Part shown: piece by piece, positions 9,038 to 19,308 of the stretch
How the letters are laid out: each line of letters opens with the position of its first letter
Position numbering within the stretch: the stretch's first letter is position 1
NCBI RefSeq assembly: GCF_000341345.1
Contig: NC_020302.1
Span: forward strand, 2,274,075 to 2,338,074
Direction of reading: 5' to 3'
Source of the DNA: Corynebacterium halotolerans YIM 70093 = DSM 44683
GTDB lineage: Bacteria; Actinomycetota; Actinomycetes; Mycobacteriales; Mycobacteriaceae
DNA length: 64,000 bases
Program-made: the position numbers and the translations under genes
Notes under the pieces: generated by a model
The model's database searches: none
Seen by the model: only the letters and a program-made list of their open reading frames with translations
Told to the model about the DNA's origin: nothing

Positions 9038-9787
9038 TCAACTCTGATCCATGACCGTCAGGCTGGTGACCTTCTGCTCCAGATGCCACTGCAGATGCGC
9101 GCGCGTGAGCCGGTGCGCGGTGTCCGCCAGGTGGCGCCCGCCCCCGGCGCGGGCGATCTCCAGGGCGGCCGGCCAGTGGGATTTGCTCAGCAGCCACATC
9201 AGGTGGAGGGCCTCCTCCGGCACCTCCGCCGAGCCCGAGGGGCGGCACTGCGTGCACGCGGCGCCGCCGACGGCCGGGTGGAAGGCGTGGTGCGGGCCGG
9301 ACGCCCCGCACTGGGCGCAGTCGAAGAGGCTGGGCGCCCAGCCGGCGTGCGCCATGGCCTGCAGCAGGAAGGCGTCCAGCACCAGGGTGGGGTGTTCGGT
9401 GGTCTGCATCCGGGCCAGGGTCTCGGTGACGTGGTCGTAGAGCCAGGGCTCCCGGTCGGCGTCGGCCACGGCCAGCCGCTCGGCGGTCTCCAGGGCGGCG
9501 CAGGCGGCGGTGTAGCGCTCGTAGTCGTCGATGATGCCGGAGCCGTAGTAGGCGACGGTGTCCGCGCCGGTGACGGTCTCGAGGTTGCGGCCCGGGTAGA
9601 GCTGGACGTCGAGATCCACGAAGTGCTGCAGGCGGGAGCCGAAGCGGGACTTCGAGCGCCGCACCCCCTTGGCGACGCCGCGCACCAGGCCGTGTTCGCG
9701 CGTGAGCAGGACGATGATGCGGTCGGCCTCCCCGAAATCGTGGGTGCGCACCACCACGGCCCGGTCGCGGTAGGACTCCCGGCGCAC
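9038..9787 (-). CDS. recO: DNA repair protein RecO
   Basis: Recombination mediator that helps load RecA through the RecFOR pathway. The N-terminal OB domain ([45 protein letters not shown], residues about 5-50) is typical, and a zinc-ribbon (CAQCG ... CTQC, about residues 160-185) interrupts the helical domain. The 249-residue length is normal. GTG start, 4 bp after era, so the two are likely translated from one message. Confidence 0.95.
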   Translation of the reverse strand: MRRESYRDRAVVVRTHDFGEADRIIVLLTREHGLVRGVAKGVRRSKSRFGSRLQHFVDLDVQLYPGRNLETVTGADTVAYYGSGIIDDYERYTAACAALETAERLAVADADREPWLYDHVTETLARMQTTEHPTLVLDAFLLQAMAHAGWAPSLFDCAQCGASGPHHAFHPAVGGAACTQCRPSGSAEVPEEALHLMWLLSKSHWPAALEIARAGGGRHLADTAHRLTRAHLQWHLEQKVTSLTVMDQS

Positions 9788-9791
9788 GGCG

Positions 9792-10706
9792 CTAGAACCC
9801 CAGACGTCCCAGGGACTTCGGGTCGGTCTGCCAGTTCTTGAGCACCTTGATGCGCAGGTCCAGGTAGACGTTCCGGCCCAGCAGCCGGATGATCTCCTGC
9901 CGCGAGTTGTGGATGATGCGCCCCATGCGGCGGCCGTCGCGGCCCTGGATGATGGACTTCTGCCCCGGGCGCTCGACGTAGATGATGGCGTGGATGACCA
10001 GCTTGTCGGAGTTCTCGTCGGCGAGGATCTCGTCGACCTCCACGGCCACCGAGTGCGGCAGCTCGTCCTTCAGGCCGGACAGCGCGGCCTCGCGGATGAG
10101 CTCCGAGATGCGGGACTCGGTGTCCTCGTCGGTGATGTGGTCGTCCGGGTAGAACTTCGGGCCCTCCGGCAGCTGCTGCGTGAGCACGTCCAGCAGGACG
10201 TCGATCTGCGTGTTCTCCGTCGCGGAGACCGGCACGACCTCGGACTCGCCGCCGAGCATCTCGTGCAGGGCCAGCAGCTGCGCACCGACCTGGTCCTTGC
10301 TGGCCTTGTCCAGCTTGGTGACGATGCCGACGATCGGGGTCTTCGGCGCGACCTTGCGCACGTTCTCCAGGATCCAGCGGTCGCCGGGGCCGATCTTCTC
10401 GTCCGCCGGGATGGTCAGGCCGATGACGTCGACGTCGGCGAAGGTCTCCTGGACGACGTCGTTGAGGCGTTCACCCAGCAGGGTGCGCGGGCGGTGCAGG
10501 CCCGGGGTGTCGACGACGATGATCTGGGCGTCCGGGCGGTGGACGATGCCGCGGATGGGGCGGCGGGTGGTCTCCGGCTGATTCGCCGTGATGGCGATCT
10601 TCTCCCCCACCAGCGCGTTGGTGAGGGTCGACTTGCCCGTGTTGGGGCGGCCGACGAAGCTGACGAAGCCGGAGCGGAAGCCCTCCGGGGTGTTGGTGAA
10701 GCTCAC
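9792..10706 (-). CDS. era: GTPase Era
   Basis: Ribosome-assembly GTPase acting on 16S rRNA 3'-end maturation. G1 motif GRPNTGKST (about 19-27), DTPG (G3), TKLD (G4) and a C-terminal KH domain (VIHAIIYVERPGQKSIIQGRDGRRMGRIIHNSRQEI, about 230-265) are all present; 304 residues is the expected size. GTG start with AAAGGAG ribosome site. An 83-bp palindromic repeat lies between it and the upstream pdxY gene, which may make era independently expressed. Confidence 0.97.
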   Translation of the reverse strand: MSFTNTPEGFRSGFVSFVGRPNTGKSTLTNALVGEKIAITANQPETTRRPIRGIVHRPDAQIIVVDTPGLHRPRTLLGERLNDVVQETFADVDVIGLTIPADEKIGPGDRWILENVRKVAPKTPIVGIVTKLDKASKDQVGAQLLALHEMLGGESEVVPVSATENTQIDVLLDVLTQQLPEGPKFYPDDHITDEDTESRISELIREAALSGLKDELPHSVAVEVDEILADENSDKLVIHAIIYVERPGQKSIIQGRDGRRMGRIIHNSRQEIIRLLGRNVYLDLRIKVLKNWQTDPKSLGRLGF

Positions 10707-10795
10707 CTGACTCCTTTACGGTCTAGGGCGGTATGCCCTGGAGTTTACCCGGTGGGGTGCGTGGGCCGGCACCGTGGCTTGGTGGGGCGCTTGAT

Positions 10796-10821
10796 GGGGC
10801 TGTTGGGTGGGGCTGTTGGGT
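10796..10821. repeat. Tandem duplication of a 13-bp unit
   Basis: GGGGCTGTTGGGT occurs twice head to tail in the gap upstream of era. It looks like replication slippage; no function is suggested. Confidence 0.6.
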
Positions 10822-10881
10822 GGCTGGCCGGACCGGCGGTTGGCCGCCTGCGGTGCGGTTGCGGCCCGGCTGGAGCACAAC

Positions 10882-10964
10882 CCCGAGTTCACGTCGTCGA
10901 AAGGGGATGTGGTTTCGACCTGGTTGGTCGAAAGGAGATCCCCTTTCGACGACGTGAACTCGAC
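10882..10964. repeat. 83-bp palindromic repeat, copy A
   Basis: Two 39-nt arms (10882-10920 and 10926-10964) around a 5-nt centre. The outer 24 nt from 10885 pair perfectly with 10938-10961, and the inner part (GTTTCGACC / GGTCGAAAG) pairs with one mismatch. It carries the TCGTCGAAAGGGGAT core shared by copies B, C and D. It starts 20 bp downstream of the pdxY stop at 10984 and lies between pdxY and era. The right end reads CTCGAC as in copy C; the left end has CCC in place of GTC. Confidence 0.9.
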
Positions 10965-10983
10965 GAACAGGAAACCCGCACCC

Positions 10984-11832
10984 CTACACCCGCTCGACCT
11001 CGAACTGCATCCGGGGCCGCACGTAGTATTCCTGGCTCTCCACCAGCTTCAGCTCCTCGGAGCCCGCCTCGTCGGTGGCCGTGATGAGGTCGAACATGCT
11101 GGAGGCGGTGCGGGCCAGGGCGTCGGCGGCGTCGCCGTTCGACACGTAGTGGCCGGTGAACAGGGCGGCGGCCACGTCCCCGGTGCCCACGAACTTGCGC
11201 GGCACGTGCGGGGTGCGCACGATCCAGGCCCCGCGGTCGTCGACGGCCAGCATCTCCACGGTGCCCGCCGGGCGATCGGGCCGCTGCACCGAGGTAACCA
11301 GCACGGCCCGCGGGCCGGCCTGCCGCAACGACTCCACGGCCGCGAGGGTGGTCGCCAGATCGGTGCCCTGCCGGCCGGTGAGCACCCCGAGTTCCCACTG
11401 GTTGGGGGTGAGGATGTCCGCGGCCGGCACCACCAGGGAGCGCATGAGCTCCGGGATCTCCTCGGCGACGAAGCGACCGAAGACGGCGTTGCCCATCACC
11501 GGATCACAGGAGTACACGGCGTTCGGGTTGACCTGCCTGACCCGGGCGACGGTGTCCGTGATGACCTCGGCGATCTCGTGGCCGCCCTGGTAGCCGGAGA
11601 GCACGACGTCGATCTCGCCGAACACGCCGAGTTCCTCGATGCCGAGGATGACGTCGGCGACCTGGGCGGCCGAGAATTCCCGGCCCCGGACCGTGTCGTA
11701 GGCGGTGTGGTTGGAGAAGTTGACCGTGTGGACCGGCCACACCTCATGCCCCAGTCGCTGCAGGGGGAACACCGCGCCAGCGTTGCCCACGTGCCCGTAG
11801 GCCACCGCGGACTGGATGGACAGGATGTTCAT
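10984..11832 (-). CDS. pdxY: Pyridoxal kinase-like protein, second of a tandem pair
   Basis: Ribokinase-superfamily kinase of the PdxY group, phosphorylating pyridoxal to PLP in the B6 salvage pathway. The 282-residue protein has NILSIQSAVAYGHVGNAGAVFPLQRLGHEVWPVHTV (residues 2-37), YSCDPVMGNAVFGRF (about 107-121), ILTPNQWELGVLTG, and the ATP/anion-hole motif FVGTGDVAAALFTGHY (about 215-230) where the GTGD Asp is the expected base. It starts 1 nt after the stop of a close paralogue and is presumably cotranscribed with it. Which of the two is the main salvage enzyme cannot be told. Confidence 0.88.
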   Translation of the reverse strand: MNILSIQSAVAYGHVGNAGAVFPLQRLGHEVWPVHTVNFSNHTAYDTVRGREFSAAQVADVILGIEELGVFGEIDVVLSGYQGGHEIAEVITDTVARVRQVNPNAVYSCDPVMGNAVFGRFVAEEIPELMRSLVVPAADILTPNQWELGVLTGRQGTDLATTLAAVESLRQAGPRAVLVTSVQRPDRPAGTVEMLAVDDRGAWIVRTPHVPRKFVGTGDVAAALFTGHYVSNGDAADALARTASSMFDLITATDEAGSEELKLVESQEYYVRPRMQFEVERV

Positions 11833-11833
11833 C

Positions 11834-12691
11834 TCAGAGCTTGTTGACCTGGAACTGCATCCGCGGGTTCGCGTACGCCTCCTGGGACTCGATCAGCCGC
11901 AGCTCACGGGAATCGGCCCGGTAGGTGTTCTCCACCAGGTCGAACACGCTCGAGGCGGTGCGCGCCAGGGCGTCGGCGGCATCACCCGTGGAGACGTAGT
12001 GGCCGGTGAACAGTGCGGTGGTGACGTCGCCGGAGCCGTTGCGCTTGAACGGCAGGTGCGGGGTCTGGACGAGCCAGGCACCGGAGTCGTTGACGGCGAG
12101 CATCTCGATCGTGCCCTCGGGGCGGTCGGGGCGCTCCACGGAGGTGACCAGCACGGTGGACGGACCCATCCGCCGGGCGGCCTCCACGGCCTTGAGCGTG
12201 GAGTCCAGGTCGGTGGCCTCCATGCCGGTGAGGTAGCCCAGCTCGAACTGGTTCGGGCTGATGATGTCGGCCACCGGGACGACGCGGTCGCGCAGCAGCG
12301 GCGGGATGGCGTCGGCGACGTGGCAGCCGGACTTCGCGTTGCCCATCACCGGGTCGCAGGAGTACACGGCCTTCGGGTTGGCGGCCTTGACGCGGGCGAC
12401 GGCGTCGATGATCACATCCGCGATATCGGATCCGCCCTGGTAGCCGGAGAGCACGGCGTCGACCTCGCCGAGCATGCCGCGCTCCTCGATGCCGCGGATG
12501 ATGTCCGCGACGTCCTCGGCCGGAATCATTGGGCCGCGCCAGGAGCCGTAGCCGGTGTGGTTGGAGTAGTTGACGGTGTAGACGGGCCACACCTCGTGAC
12601 CCAGACGCTGGAGGGGGAATACCGCGGCGGAGTTACCGACGTGGCCGTAGGCGACGGAGGACTGGATGGAGAGGATGTTCACGGTCTCCAT
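11834..12691 (-). CDS. pdxY: Pyridoxal kinase, first of a tandem pair
   Basis: A 285-residue PdxY-type kinase, clearly homologous over its full length to the downstream copy (NILSIQSSVAYGHVGNSAAVFPLQRLGHEVW; CDPVMGNAKSGCHVADAIPP; IISPNQFELGYLTG; RNGSGDVTTALFTGHYVSTGDAADALARTASSVFDLVE). Here the catalytic motif is GSGD rather than GTGD. The ATG at 12691 is chosen because the reading up to 12937 has no family similarity. The two genes are separated by one nucleotide, consistent with a recent duplication. Confidence 0.9.
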   Translation of the reverse strand: METVNILSIQSSVAYGHVGNSAAVFPLQRLGHEVWPVYTVNYSNHTGYGSWRGPMIPAEDVADIIRGIEERGMLGEVDAVLSGYQGGSDIADVIIDAVARVKAANPKAVYSCDPVMGNAKSGCHVADAIPPLLRDRVVPVADIISPNQFELGYLTGMEATDLDSTLKAVEAARRMGPSTVLVTSVERPDRPEGTIEMLAVNDSGAWLVQTPHLPFKRNGSGDVTTALFTGHYVSTGDAADALARTASSVFDLVENTYRADSRELRLIESQEAYANPRMQFQVNKL

Positions 12692-12980
12692 AGTGCTTGT
12701 TCCACCGGCGCGGGAAAAAATTCCGGGCAGAAATTCATTCAATCCGGGGGTGGGGGGGATCGTCTGGGGTAGGTGGTTGCTGGGAACGGGGCGGATGCGG
12801 GATCTCCTCCCCCATTCCGGCTCCTGGTGCCGGCGCGCGTCCTCCGCGCTGGGCGGCAGGTGCATTTTCCGGCGCGCCGGTCTGCGTTTCCCGAGGTCAG
12901 AAGTTGATGAAGTGTCAACCACTGTGGGAAAATACACTTCCCCTCGGCAGGCCCCAAAACCCCACCGGATCCTCGGAAAC
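12692..12980 (-). promoter_or_regulatory. Leader region upstream of the pdxY pair with promoter and dyad
   Basis: A 289-bp gap before the tandem pdxY genes. On the minus strand TATTTT (12929-12934) lies 17 nt from a TTGGGG element (12952-12957), a reasonable promoter. Just downstream of the -10 is a dyad GTTGA-N7-TCAAC (12903-12919) that could be an operator. The resulting leader of about 230 nt holds a G-rich stretch (12750-12780) but no riboswitch I recognise. Confidence 0.35.
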
Positions 12981-14327
12981 CTAGTCCGTGAACTCCCCGA
13001 CCAGTTCCTCGCCCTCGGCCAGCGCGGGGTCGAGGACCTCCACCAGCACGGAGCGCACGCGGATGCGGCCGCGGCGGTCGTTGCCGCCCTCGGCCACGAG
13101 TTTCAGCCCGCAGGACTCCACGGCGGTGCCGGGCAGGGGAACGCGCCCCATCTCGTAGGCGATGAGGCCGGCGACGGTGTCCACCTGGTCCTGGATCTCC
13201 TCGGTGAACTCGAGGTCGGTGTCCAGGTGGTCGTGGACGTGCTTGCCCAGGTCCTCCAGGGACAGGCGCGAGACCACCCGGTAGGTGCGCTGCCCGATCT
13301 GTTCCACGGGGGCGACCTCGCGGGCGTCGTACTCGTCGGCGATCTCGCCCACGATCTCCTCGAGGATGTCCTCCATGGTGATCAGCCCGGCGATGCCCCC
13401 GTACTCGTCGACGAGCATGGCCAGGTGCGTGTGGTCGCGCTGCATCTCGTGCAGCATGGCGTCGAGGTTCTTGGAGTCGGGCACGAAGGTCGGCGGGCGC
13501 ATGACCTCGGAGACCCGCACGCCGCGGCCGCCGTCGGTGCGGTGGTAGGTCCGGTGGACCAGGTCCTTGAGGTAGATCACGCCGACGATGTCGTCGATGT
13601 TCTCGCCGACCACCGGGATGCGGGAGTGACCGGAGCGCACGCACAGGCTGGTGGCCTGGCCGGCGTGCTTGTCGGCCTCGATCCAGATCATCTCGGGACG
13701 GGGCACCATCACCTGGCGCGCGGTGGTGGAGGCGAGGTCGAAGACGGACTGGATCATCCGCCGCTCCTCCACCTCGACGATGCCGTGCTCCTGCGCGATG
13801 TCGACCATCTCGCGGAGCTCGACCTCGGTGGCGTAGGGCCCGTCCCGGAAGCCGGAGCCGGGGGCGATGAGGTTGCCCAGCCAGATCAGCAGCCGGGCCA
13901 CCGGGCCGAGGATACGGGTCAGGGTGGACAGCACCATCGCCGAGCGCAGGGAGACCGAGTAGGGGTTCTTGCGTCCCATGGTGCGGCCGAAGAGGCCGAC
14001 CACGGCGTAGCTGACCAGGGTGACGCCGAGGATGGCCACGGCGAACGCCCAGCCCGTGGAATCGAGGAACTCGATCGCCAGGGCCGCGGCGAAGACGGTG
14101 GCCGTGGCGCTGAGCAGGGTCCGCAGCAGGACCAGCAGGTTGATGTGGTCGGCCCGCCGGTCCAGCACCTTGAGCAGGTTGCGGGCGCCGGAGACGTCGT
14201 CCTTGACCATCCCCTCGACGCGGGCGCGCGAGATGGCGCTGACCGCGGACTCGATGGAGTCCAGCAGGCCGGAGGCAAACAGCGCAAGAACAGTGGCAGT
14301 GCAGAGGAGTACTATCTCCACGTCCAT
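12981..14327 (-). CDS. CNNM/CorC-type membrane protein with CBS pair (HlyC/CorC family)
   Basis: A 448-residue putative magnesium/cobalt efflux protein. Residues about 1-165 are a DUF21 membrane domain ([37 protein letters not shown]; then [22 protein letters not shown]). A Bateman CBS pair follows (about 210-335; [50 protein letters not shown]), then a CorC_HlyC acidic-binding domain to the C-terminus. It abuts ybeY with no gap, as in many actinobacteria. Confidence 0.92.
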   Translation of the reverse strand: MDVEIVLLCTATVLALFASGLLDSIESAVSAISRARVEGMVKDDVSGARNLLKVLDRRADHINLLVLLRTLLSATATVFAAALAIEFLDSTGWAFAVAILGVTLVSYAVVGLFGRTMGRKNPYSVSLRSAMVLSTLTRILGPVARLLIWLGNLIAPGSGFRDGPYATEVELREMVDIAQEHGIVEVEERRMIQSVFDLASTTARQVMVPRPEMIWIEADKHAGQATSLCVRSGHSRIPVVGENIDDIVGVIYLKDLVHRTYHRTDGGRGVRVSEVMRPPTFVPDSKNLDAMLHEMQRDHTHLAMLVDEYGGIAGLITMEDILEEIVGEIADEYDAREVAPVEQIGQRTYRVVSRLSLEDLGKHVHDHLDTDLEFTEEIQDQVDTVAGLIAYEMGRVPLPGTAVESCGLKLVAEGGNDRRGRIRVRSVLVEVLDPALAEGEELVGEFTD

Positions 14328-14951
14328 CTAGGACTCGTCCTCCCGGGGACTTCGGGGCTTCTGGGGTTCACCGACGGCGGGGAGGCCGCCGCCGGGCACG
14401 ATCTCGTCGAGGGCCAGCCGGTCGGCGGCCGTCGGGAAGGCCTGCGGGCCGGTGGGCTTGGGCTGGTACCGGATGCCCCGCTTGGCGACGTCGTCGTACC
14501 AGTCGGCCAGCAGCTCGTTCTGCAGGCCGAACATCTCGCGTTCCTCGGCGGGGGTGGCGTGGTCGTAGCCGAGCAGGTGCAGGCAGCCGTGGACGGTCAG
14601 CAGCGCCAGCTCGTGGTCCAGGCCATGCCCGGCGGCCTCGGCCTGCCGGGCGGCGAATTCGGGGCAGAGCACGATGTCGCCGAGCATGGAGGGCCCGGGC
14701 ACCGCGGCGTCGGGACGCCCGCCCCCGCCGGGCGCCAGCTCGTCCATGGGGAAGGTCATCACGTCGGTGGGTCCCTCCAGGTCGAGCCAGCGCACATGCA
14801 GGTCGGCGATGGTGGGCTGGTCGACGATGTGGATGCTGGCCTCGGCGTCGGGGTGGATGTCCAGCTCCCCGAGCGCGAACGACGCGACGTCGATGAGCAT
14901 CTCCTCGTTGACGCCCCCGTAACCGGCTTCGTTGAAGACCTCGATGCTCAC
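14328..14951 (-). CDS. ybeY: Endoribonuclease YbeY
   Basis: Zinc-dependent single-strand RNase for 16S rRNA 3'-end processing and ribosome quality control. The zinc motif [11 protein letters not shown] (about residues 119-129) has all three His ligands, preceded by [15 protein letters not shown]. The 207-residue protein is longer than typical because of a C-terminal extension of about 50 residues ([21 protein letters not shown]...SPREDES). GTG start, immediately following phoH without spacing. Confidence 0.95.
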   Translation of the reverse strand: MSIEVFNEAGYGGVNEEMLIDVASFALGELDIHPDAEASIHIVDQPTIADLHVRWLDLEGPTDVMTFPMDELAPGGGGRPDAAVPGPSMLGDIVLCPEFAARQAEAAGHGLDHELALLTVHGCLHLLGYDHATPAEEREMFGLQNELLADWYDDVAKRGIRYQPKPTGPQAFPTAADRLALDEIVPGGGLPAVGEPQKPRSPREDES

Positions 14952-15995
14952 TCAGTTCTCCCTCCGCTGTTGCTCAGCACGTTCCATGCGCTCATCGTAG
15001 GCCTCGTAGGCGTCGACGATGCGCCCGACCAGCGCGTGCCGGACGACGTCCTGGCTGCCGAATTCCTCGAAGTGCACGCCCTCGACGCCGCGGAGGATGT
15101 GGCGGACCAGCCGCAGGCCGGACTTCTGCCCGCCGGGCAGGTCCACCTGGGTGATGTCGCCGGTGACCACCATCTGCGAGCCGAATCCCAGGCGGGTGAG
15201 GAACATCTTCATCTGCGCCGGGGTGGTGTTCTGGGCCTCGTCGAGAATGACGAAGGCGTCGTTGAGCGTGCGCCCGCGCATGTAGGCCAGCGGGGCGACC
15301 TCGATGATGCCCGCCTCCATGAGCTTCGGGATCATCTCCGGGTCGATCATGTCACGCAGGGCGTCATACAGCGGGCGCAGGTAGGGGTCGATCTTCTCGT
15401 TCAGCGTGCCGGGCAGGAAGCCCAGCTTCTCGCCCGCCTCGACGGCCGGGCGGGTGAGGATGATGCGCGAGACCTGCTTGGACTGCAGCGCCTGCACCGC
15501 CTTGGCCACCGCCAGGTAGGTCTTGCCGGAACCGGCGGGGCCGAGGCCGAAGACGATGGTGCTGTCGTCGATGGCGTCGACGTAGCGCTTCTGGCCCAGG
15601 GTCTTGGGGCGGATGGCCCTGCCGCGGCGGGCGATGATGTCGGAGGCGAGCACCTGCGACACGGACTGCGGGGCCTCGACCGTGACGATCGAGACGGCGT
15701 GCTTGACCGAGTCCGGGGAGATCACGTGCCCGCGGCGGGCGATGGACTCGAGCTCCTCGAGCACCTTCACGCCCCGGGCGACCTCGTGGTCCGGCCCGGT
15801 CAACCGCACCACGTGCCCGCGGGCGAAGACGTCGGCGTCGATCTGGTTGTCGAGCACGCGGAGGTTGTCGTCGTTGGTGCCGAGGACCACGTTGGCGTGG
15901 GCCGCGTCGAGTTCGACGGTCCTGGTGACGACCTCGGGAGTTGGTTGTGCTGCCACGGAGAAGAGCGCCTGCTTTCCTGCTCGGTTGTGATGCAT
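14952..15995 (-). CDS. phoH: PhoH-family ATPase
   Basis: P-loop ATPase of the PhoH family, placed in a conserved cluster with ybeY and linked to RNA metabolism. Walker A is [19 protein letters not shown] (about residues 145-163), Walker B is [25 protein letters not shown] (about 245-270). An N-terminal KH-like region (residues about 20-85) is consistent with the PhoH subgroup that binds RNA. The ATG at 15995 is chosen over a TTG one codon earlier. It starts 6 bp after rsmE. Confidence 0.93.
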   Translation of the reverse strand: MHHNRAGKQALFSVAAQPTPEVVTRTVELDAAHANVVLGTNDDNLRVLDNQIDADVFARGHVVRLTGPDHEVARGVKVLEELESIARRGHVISPDSVKHAVSIVTVEAPQSVSQVLASDIIARRGRAIRPKTLGQKRYVDAIDDSTIVFGLGPAGSGKTYLAVAKAVQALQSKQVSRIILTRPAVEAGEKLGFLPGTLNEKIDPYLRPLYDALRDMIDPEMIPKLMEAGIIEVAPLAYMRGRTLNDAFVILDEAQNTTPAQMKMFLTRLGFGSQMVVTGDITQVDLPGGQKSGLRLVRHILRGVEGVHFEEFGSQDVVRHALVGRIVDAYEAYDERMERAEQQRREN

Positions 15996-16001
15996 CAAAC
16001 T

Positions 16002-16727
16002 CTACCAGCGGGAAGTGAGCACTCCGAGTGCGGACAGCGCCACCATCGCGGCGCTCGCCGTCCGCAGCACCTCCGGGCCGAGCCGCACGGGCCGGGCACC
16101 GGCCTCCCGCAGCCGGGCGACCTCGTCCTCGCCGATGCCGCCCTCGGGCCCGACGATCAGGTACAGGCTACCCACCCCGGTGAGGTCGACCTCGCGCAGC
16201 GGGGTGGCCGAGTCCTCGTGCAGGATGAGCGCGGTCTCCCCCGCGATCAGCCCGGCGAGCTCATTCGTGCTCACCGGCTGGCCGATGACGGGAATGCGGG
16301 TGCGCCGCGACTGCTTCGCCGCGGCCAGGGCTGCGGCCTCCCACTTCGCGACACCCTTGGCCACCTTCGGCCCGGTCCACCTGGCGATGGTGCGCTCGGA
16401 CTGCCACGGGATGATCGCATCGGCCCCGGCCTGGGTGGCCAGGTCGACGGCCAGCTCGGAGCGCTCCGACTTCGGCAGCGCCTGCACGACCGTGACCCGC
16501 GGCGTGGGCTCCGGTGTGATCCCGTGCGTGATGACCTCCGCGCTCAGCCGCTCCTTGCCCGAGGTCGCGGTGACCTCGACCTCGGCCCAGGTGCCGCGGC
16601 CGTCGACCAGCAGCAGATGCTCGCCCGGTTGGACGCGCTTGACGGTGACGGCGTGGCGGGCCTCCGCGCCGCCGAGTTCGACGGTGTCCTCGAAGGGGCC
16701 GTCGTGAAGGAAGACCGGGAGACTCAT
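16002..16727 (-). CDS. rsmE: 16S rRNA (uracil-1498-N3)-methyltransferase
   Basis: SPOUT-class methyltransferase acting on U1498 of 16S rRNA. The 241-residue protein has the N-terminal PUA-like domain ([43 protein letters not shown]) and the C-terminal knot motifs [19 protein letters not shown] and [19 protein letters not shown], where family members usually read L...ILRTETA. ATG at 16727 gives the conserved start; earlier codons overlap dnaJ without similarity. It follows dnaJ by 4 bp. Confidence 0.94.
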   Translation of the reverse strand: MSLPVFLHDGPFEDTVELGGAEARHAVTVKRVQPGEHLLLVDGRGTWAEVEVTATSGKERLSAEVITHGITPEPTPRVTVVQALPKSERSELAVDLATQAGADAIIPWQSERTIARWTGPKVAKGVAKWEAAALAAAKQSRRTRIPVIGQPVSTNELAGLIAGETALILHEDSATPLREVDLTGVGSLYLIVGPEGGIGEDEVARLREAGARPVRLGPEVLRTASAAMVALSALGVLTSRW

Positions 16728-16731
16728 GGCC

Positions 16732-17871
16732 TCAGAGCCCGAAGCGGTCGCGCAGGCGGGAGAAGAAGCCGGTGCCCTCGCCCTCCTCGTTGACGGCCGT
16801 GTCCTCGCCGCGGTGATCGCGGATCTTCTCCAGCAGCTCACGGGTGTGGCCGTCGAGCTCGGTGGGCACGGTGACATCGACGTGCGCGATGAGGTCGCCG
16901 TTGCCCTCCGCGCGCAGACGCGGCATGCCGGCGCCGCTCAGACGGATCTCCTCACCGGGCTGGGTGCCGGCCTCGACCTCGAGGGTCAGCTCCTCGCCGG
17001 CGAGGTTGTCCACGGTGAAGGTGGTGCCCAGGGCGGCGTCGATCATCGGCACCCGGACGGTCAGGTGCAGGTTGTCGCCGTCGCGGACGAAGACCTTGTG
17101 CGGACGGGTGACGATCTCCACGTAGAGGTCGCCGGCGGGACCACCGCCGTGGCCGACCTCACCCTGCCCGGCCATGCGGATGCGCATGCCGTCGTTGATG
17201 CCCGCCGGGATGTTGACCACCAGGTCGCGGCGCTTCTTCACGCGGCCATCGCCGCCGCACTTCTTGCAGGGATCGGTGATGACCTCGCCGAAACCGGAGC
17301 ACTTCGGGCAGGGGCGGGTGGTCAGGACGTTGCCCAGGAAAGAACGCTGGACCTCCTGCACCTCGCCCGCGCCCCCACAGTTGTCACAGGTGACGGGCGC
17401 GGCCTTCGACTCCGAGCCGCTGCCCTCACAGTGGTCGCAGACCACGGCGGTGTCGACGGTGATGTCCTTCTTCGCCCCGGAATACGCCTCCTCGAGGGTG
17501 ACGGCGACGCGCAACAGGGCGTCATTGCCCGGCTGGACGCGCGAACGCGGGCCCCGGGAGGAGGGCCCACCGGAACCACCGAAGAAGGCCTCGAAGATAT
17601 CGCCGAGGCCACCGCCGCCGAAGCCACCGAAGCCACCCGGGCCACCGGTGGCCTGCTCCATCGGATCGCCGCCCATGTCGACGATGCGGCGCTTCTCCGG
17701 GTCCGTGAGCACCTCGTGGGCCACGGAGACCTCGCGGAACTTCTCGGCGGCCTCCTCAGAGGGGTTCACATCCGGGTGATATTTGCGGGCCAGCTTGCGG
17801 TAGGCCTTCTTGATCTCCTGATCGGAGGCGGAGCGATCCACACCCAGAATGCCGTAATAGTCACGAGCCAC
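16732..17871 (-). CDS. dnaJ: Chaperone DnaJ (the HrcA-linked copy)
   Basis: Type I J-protein co-chaperone for DnaK. J domain with HPD ([16 protein letters not shown], about residues 30-45), Gly/Phe-rich linker (about 72-110), four zinc motifs [32 protein letters not shown] (about 145-205) and the C-terminal substrate domain. 379 residues is normal. GTG start. Position 98 bp after hrcA matches the second dnaJ gene of actinobacteria, distinct from the dnaK-linked one. Confidence 0.96.
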   Translation of the reverse strand: MARDYYGILGVDRSASDQEIKKAYRKLARKYHPDVNPSEEAAEKFREVSVAHEVLTDPEKRRIVDMGGDPMEQATGGPGGFGGFGGGGLGDIFEAFFGGSGGPSSRGPRSRVQPGNDALLRVAVTLEEAYSGAKKDITVDTAVVCDHCEGSGSESKAAPVTCDNCGGAGEVQEVQRSFLGNVLTTRPCPKCSGFGEVITDPCKKCGGDGRVKKRRDLVVNIPAGINDGMRIRMAGQGEVGHGGGPAGDLYVEIVTRPHKVFVRDGDNLHLTVRVPMIDAALGTTFTVDNLAGEELTLEVEAGTQPGEEIRLSGAGMPRLRAEGNGDLIAHVDVTVPTELDGHTRELLEKIRDHRGEDTAVNEEGEGTGFFSRLRDRFGL

Positions 17872-17969
17872 GATTAAACAGTACTTCCTAATTCAGAGTT
17901 CAGTGTCAGTTAAACGGTCGTTGCGACGCGGTCGAGCTGCCGTCTTGCGCGTCTTGGCGTCGCATCAGT

Positions 17970-18998
17970 CTACTCGCCGGACAGTACCCGGCTGACATAC
18001 CGGGCGACGGCCGAGACCTTCGAGATCGTCCCCGGGTAGTCCATGAACGTCGGGCCGACCACGCCCAACCCGCCGAGGGCCGCCCCGTCCGAACCGTACG
18101 CGGTGGTGACGATCGACGCCGAATGCAGCTCCTCGTTCTCGTTCTCCTCGCCGATGAGCACGCTCACGTTGCCCAGGTCCGGCACGTTCGCCAGGAGCTT
18201 GAGCACCACCACCTGCTCCTCGAGCGCCTCGATGAGCAGGGGCAGGCCGACCGGGAAGTCCCGGGAGATGCGGGTCAGGTTCGAGGTGCCCGCGAGGATG
18301 AGGCGGTCCGAGGGCTGGTCGACCAGGGTCTCGATCAGCGTGGTCGCCGCGAACAGGGCCGCGGTGCGCAGTTCCGCCGGCGCGTGCTCCGGCAGCTCCG
18401 CCAGGGAGGTCGAGGCGTCGGTCAGGGTCTTGCCGACGAGCGCGTCGTTGAGCAGGTCGCGCAGCTGGAGCACCTGTTCCGGGTCCAGCGGTTCCTCCAG
18501 CTCCACGTTGCGCTGGTCCACGCGGCCGGTGTCCGTGATCAGCACGAGCAGCAGGCGCACCGGGCTCAGCGGGACGACCTCGCAGTGCTTGACGCGCGAG
18601 ACCTTGAGGGTGGGCAGCTGGACGACGGCCGCCTGGCGGGTGAGCTGGGCCAGCAGCTGGACCGAACGCCGCAGGACGTCCTCCAGGTCCACGCCCTCCT
18701 CGAGGAAGCCCACGATGGCGCGCCGCTCGGCGGTCGACAGCGGCTTGATGTCGTGGATGGAGTCGACGAACTGGCGGTACCCCTTCTCCGTGGGGATGCG
18801 GCCCGAGCTGGCGTGCTGCTGGACGATATAGCCCTCGGACTCGAGGACGGCCATGTCGTTGCGGATGGTGGCCGAGGAGACGTTGAGGTGGTGGCGCTCG
18901 AGCAGCGCCTTCGAGCCGACGGGTTCCTGGGAGGCGATGTAGTCGGCGACGATGGCGCGCAGGACCTCATCGCGGCGCTGGTCGGTCGATCCGGCCAT
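17970..18998 (-). CDS. hrcA: Heat-inducible transcription repressor HrcA
   Basis: Repressor of class I heat-shock operons through CIRCE. The N-terminal winged helix ([72 protein letters not shown], about 5-75) is highly typical. The ATG at 18998 is 12 nt after AAGGAGG; a GTG at 19007 is only 3 nt after it, so the ATG is preferred. A TTGACA-like -35 (19049-19054) lies inside the palindrome GGTTGTCAACC upstream. No CIRCE element is visible next to it. Confidence 0.95.
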   Translation of the reverse strand: MAGSTDQRRDEVLRAIVADYIASQEPVGSKALLERHHLNVSSATIRNDMAVLESEGYIVQQHASSGRIPTEKGYRQFVDSIHDIKPLSTAERRAIVGFLEEGVDLEDVLRRSVQLLAQLTRQAAVVQLPTLKVSRVKHCEVVPLSPVRLLLVLITDTGRVDQRNVELEEPLDPEQVLQLRDLLNDALVGKTLTDASTSLAELPEHAPAELRTAALFAATTLIETLVDQPSDRLILAGTSNLTRISRDFPVGLPLLIEALEEQVVVLKLLANVPDLGNVSVLIGEENENEELHSASIVTTAYGSDGAALGGLGVVGPTFMDYPGTISKVSAVARYVSRVLSGE

Positions 18999-19308
18999 GG
19001 TTGGCACTCCCCTCCTTCGATTGCTAGATCTCCAGTCTAACCCCGGTTGTCAACCAGGTCGCGGGGTGCGGATCCGGTGGGTGGGCCGGCCGGGAATCGA
19101 CTGCCGGCCGACGCTGCCGCTGATCGTCGAGACCACATCGTCGAAAGGGGATCTCGTTTCGACCAAGCGAGTCGAAACGAGATCCCCTTTCGACGATGTG
19201 CTTTCGACCTTGCAGAGAATCCCGCACCCGAGCTCGGGTTGGCGGGAGCCACCTGACCAGGTCGACCCCGCCAGCCAGGCCCGGGGGAATGGACCTGACC
19301 GGATTCCC
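18999..19308. other. Intergenic region hrcA-hemW containing repeat B
   Basis: A 310-bp gap. It contains the hrcA promoter region (palindrome GGTTGTCAACC at 19045-19055), a 41-bp block (19094-19134) that matches the left flank of repeat copy D at 37 of 41 positions, and palindromic repeat B (19126-19208). Short readings across it exist only because the repeat is free of stops; none shows coding character. Confidence 0.6.
19126..19208. repeat. 83-bp palindromic repeat, copy B
   Basis: The most regular copy: 30 nt at 19134-19163 pair perfectly with 19171-19200, and GTCGA / TCGAC end the element on both sides. Core and length match copies A, C and D. It lies 100 bp downstream of the hemW stop and 127 bp upstream of the hrcA start. 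Confidence 0.92.

Noticed and set aside
10882..10964. Reading the 83-bp palindromes as ordinary intrinsic terminators
   Set aside because: Stems are far longer than usual, no T-run follows any copy, and the sequence itself is conserved between unrelated loci. A termination effect is still possible.
12666..16793. A 1375-codon open reading frame on the plus strand opposite the CNNM, ybeY, phoH and rsmE genes
   Set aside because: It is antisense to four well-supported genes and its translation is low-complexity (Asp/Gly/Val/His/Leu-rich), as expected from the third-codon G+C of the real strand.
18999..19125. CIRCE element at hrcA
   Set aside because: The only dyad is GGTTGTCAACC; the TTAGCACTC-N9-GAGTGCTAA pattern is absent.
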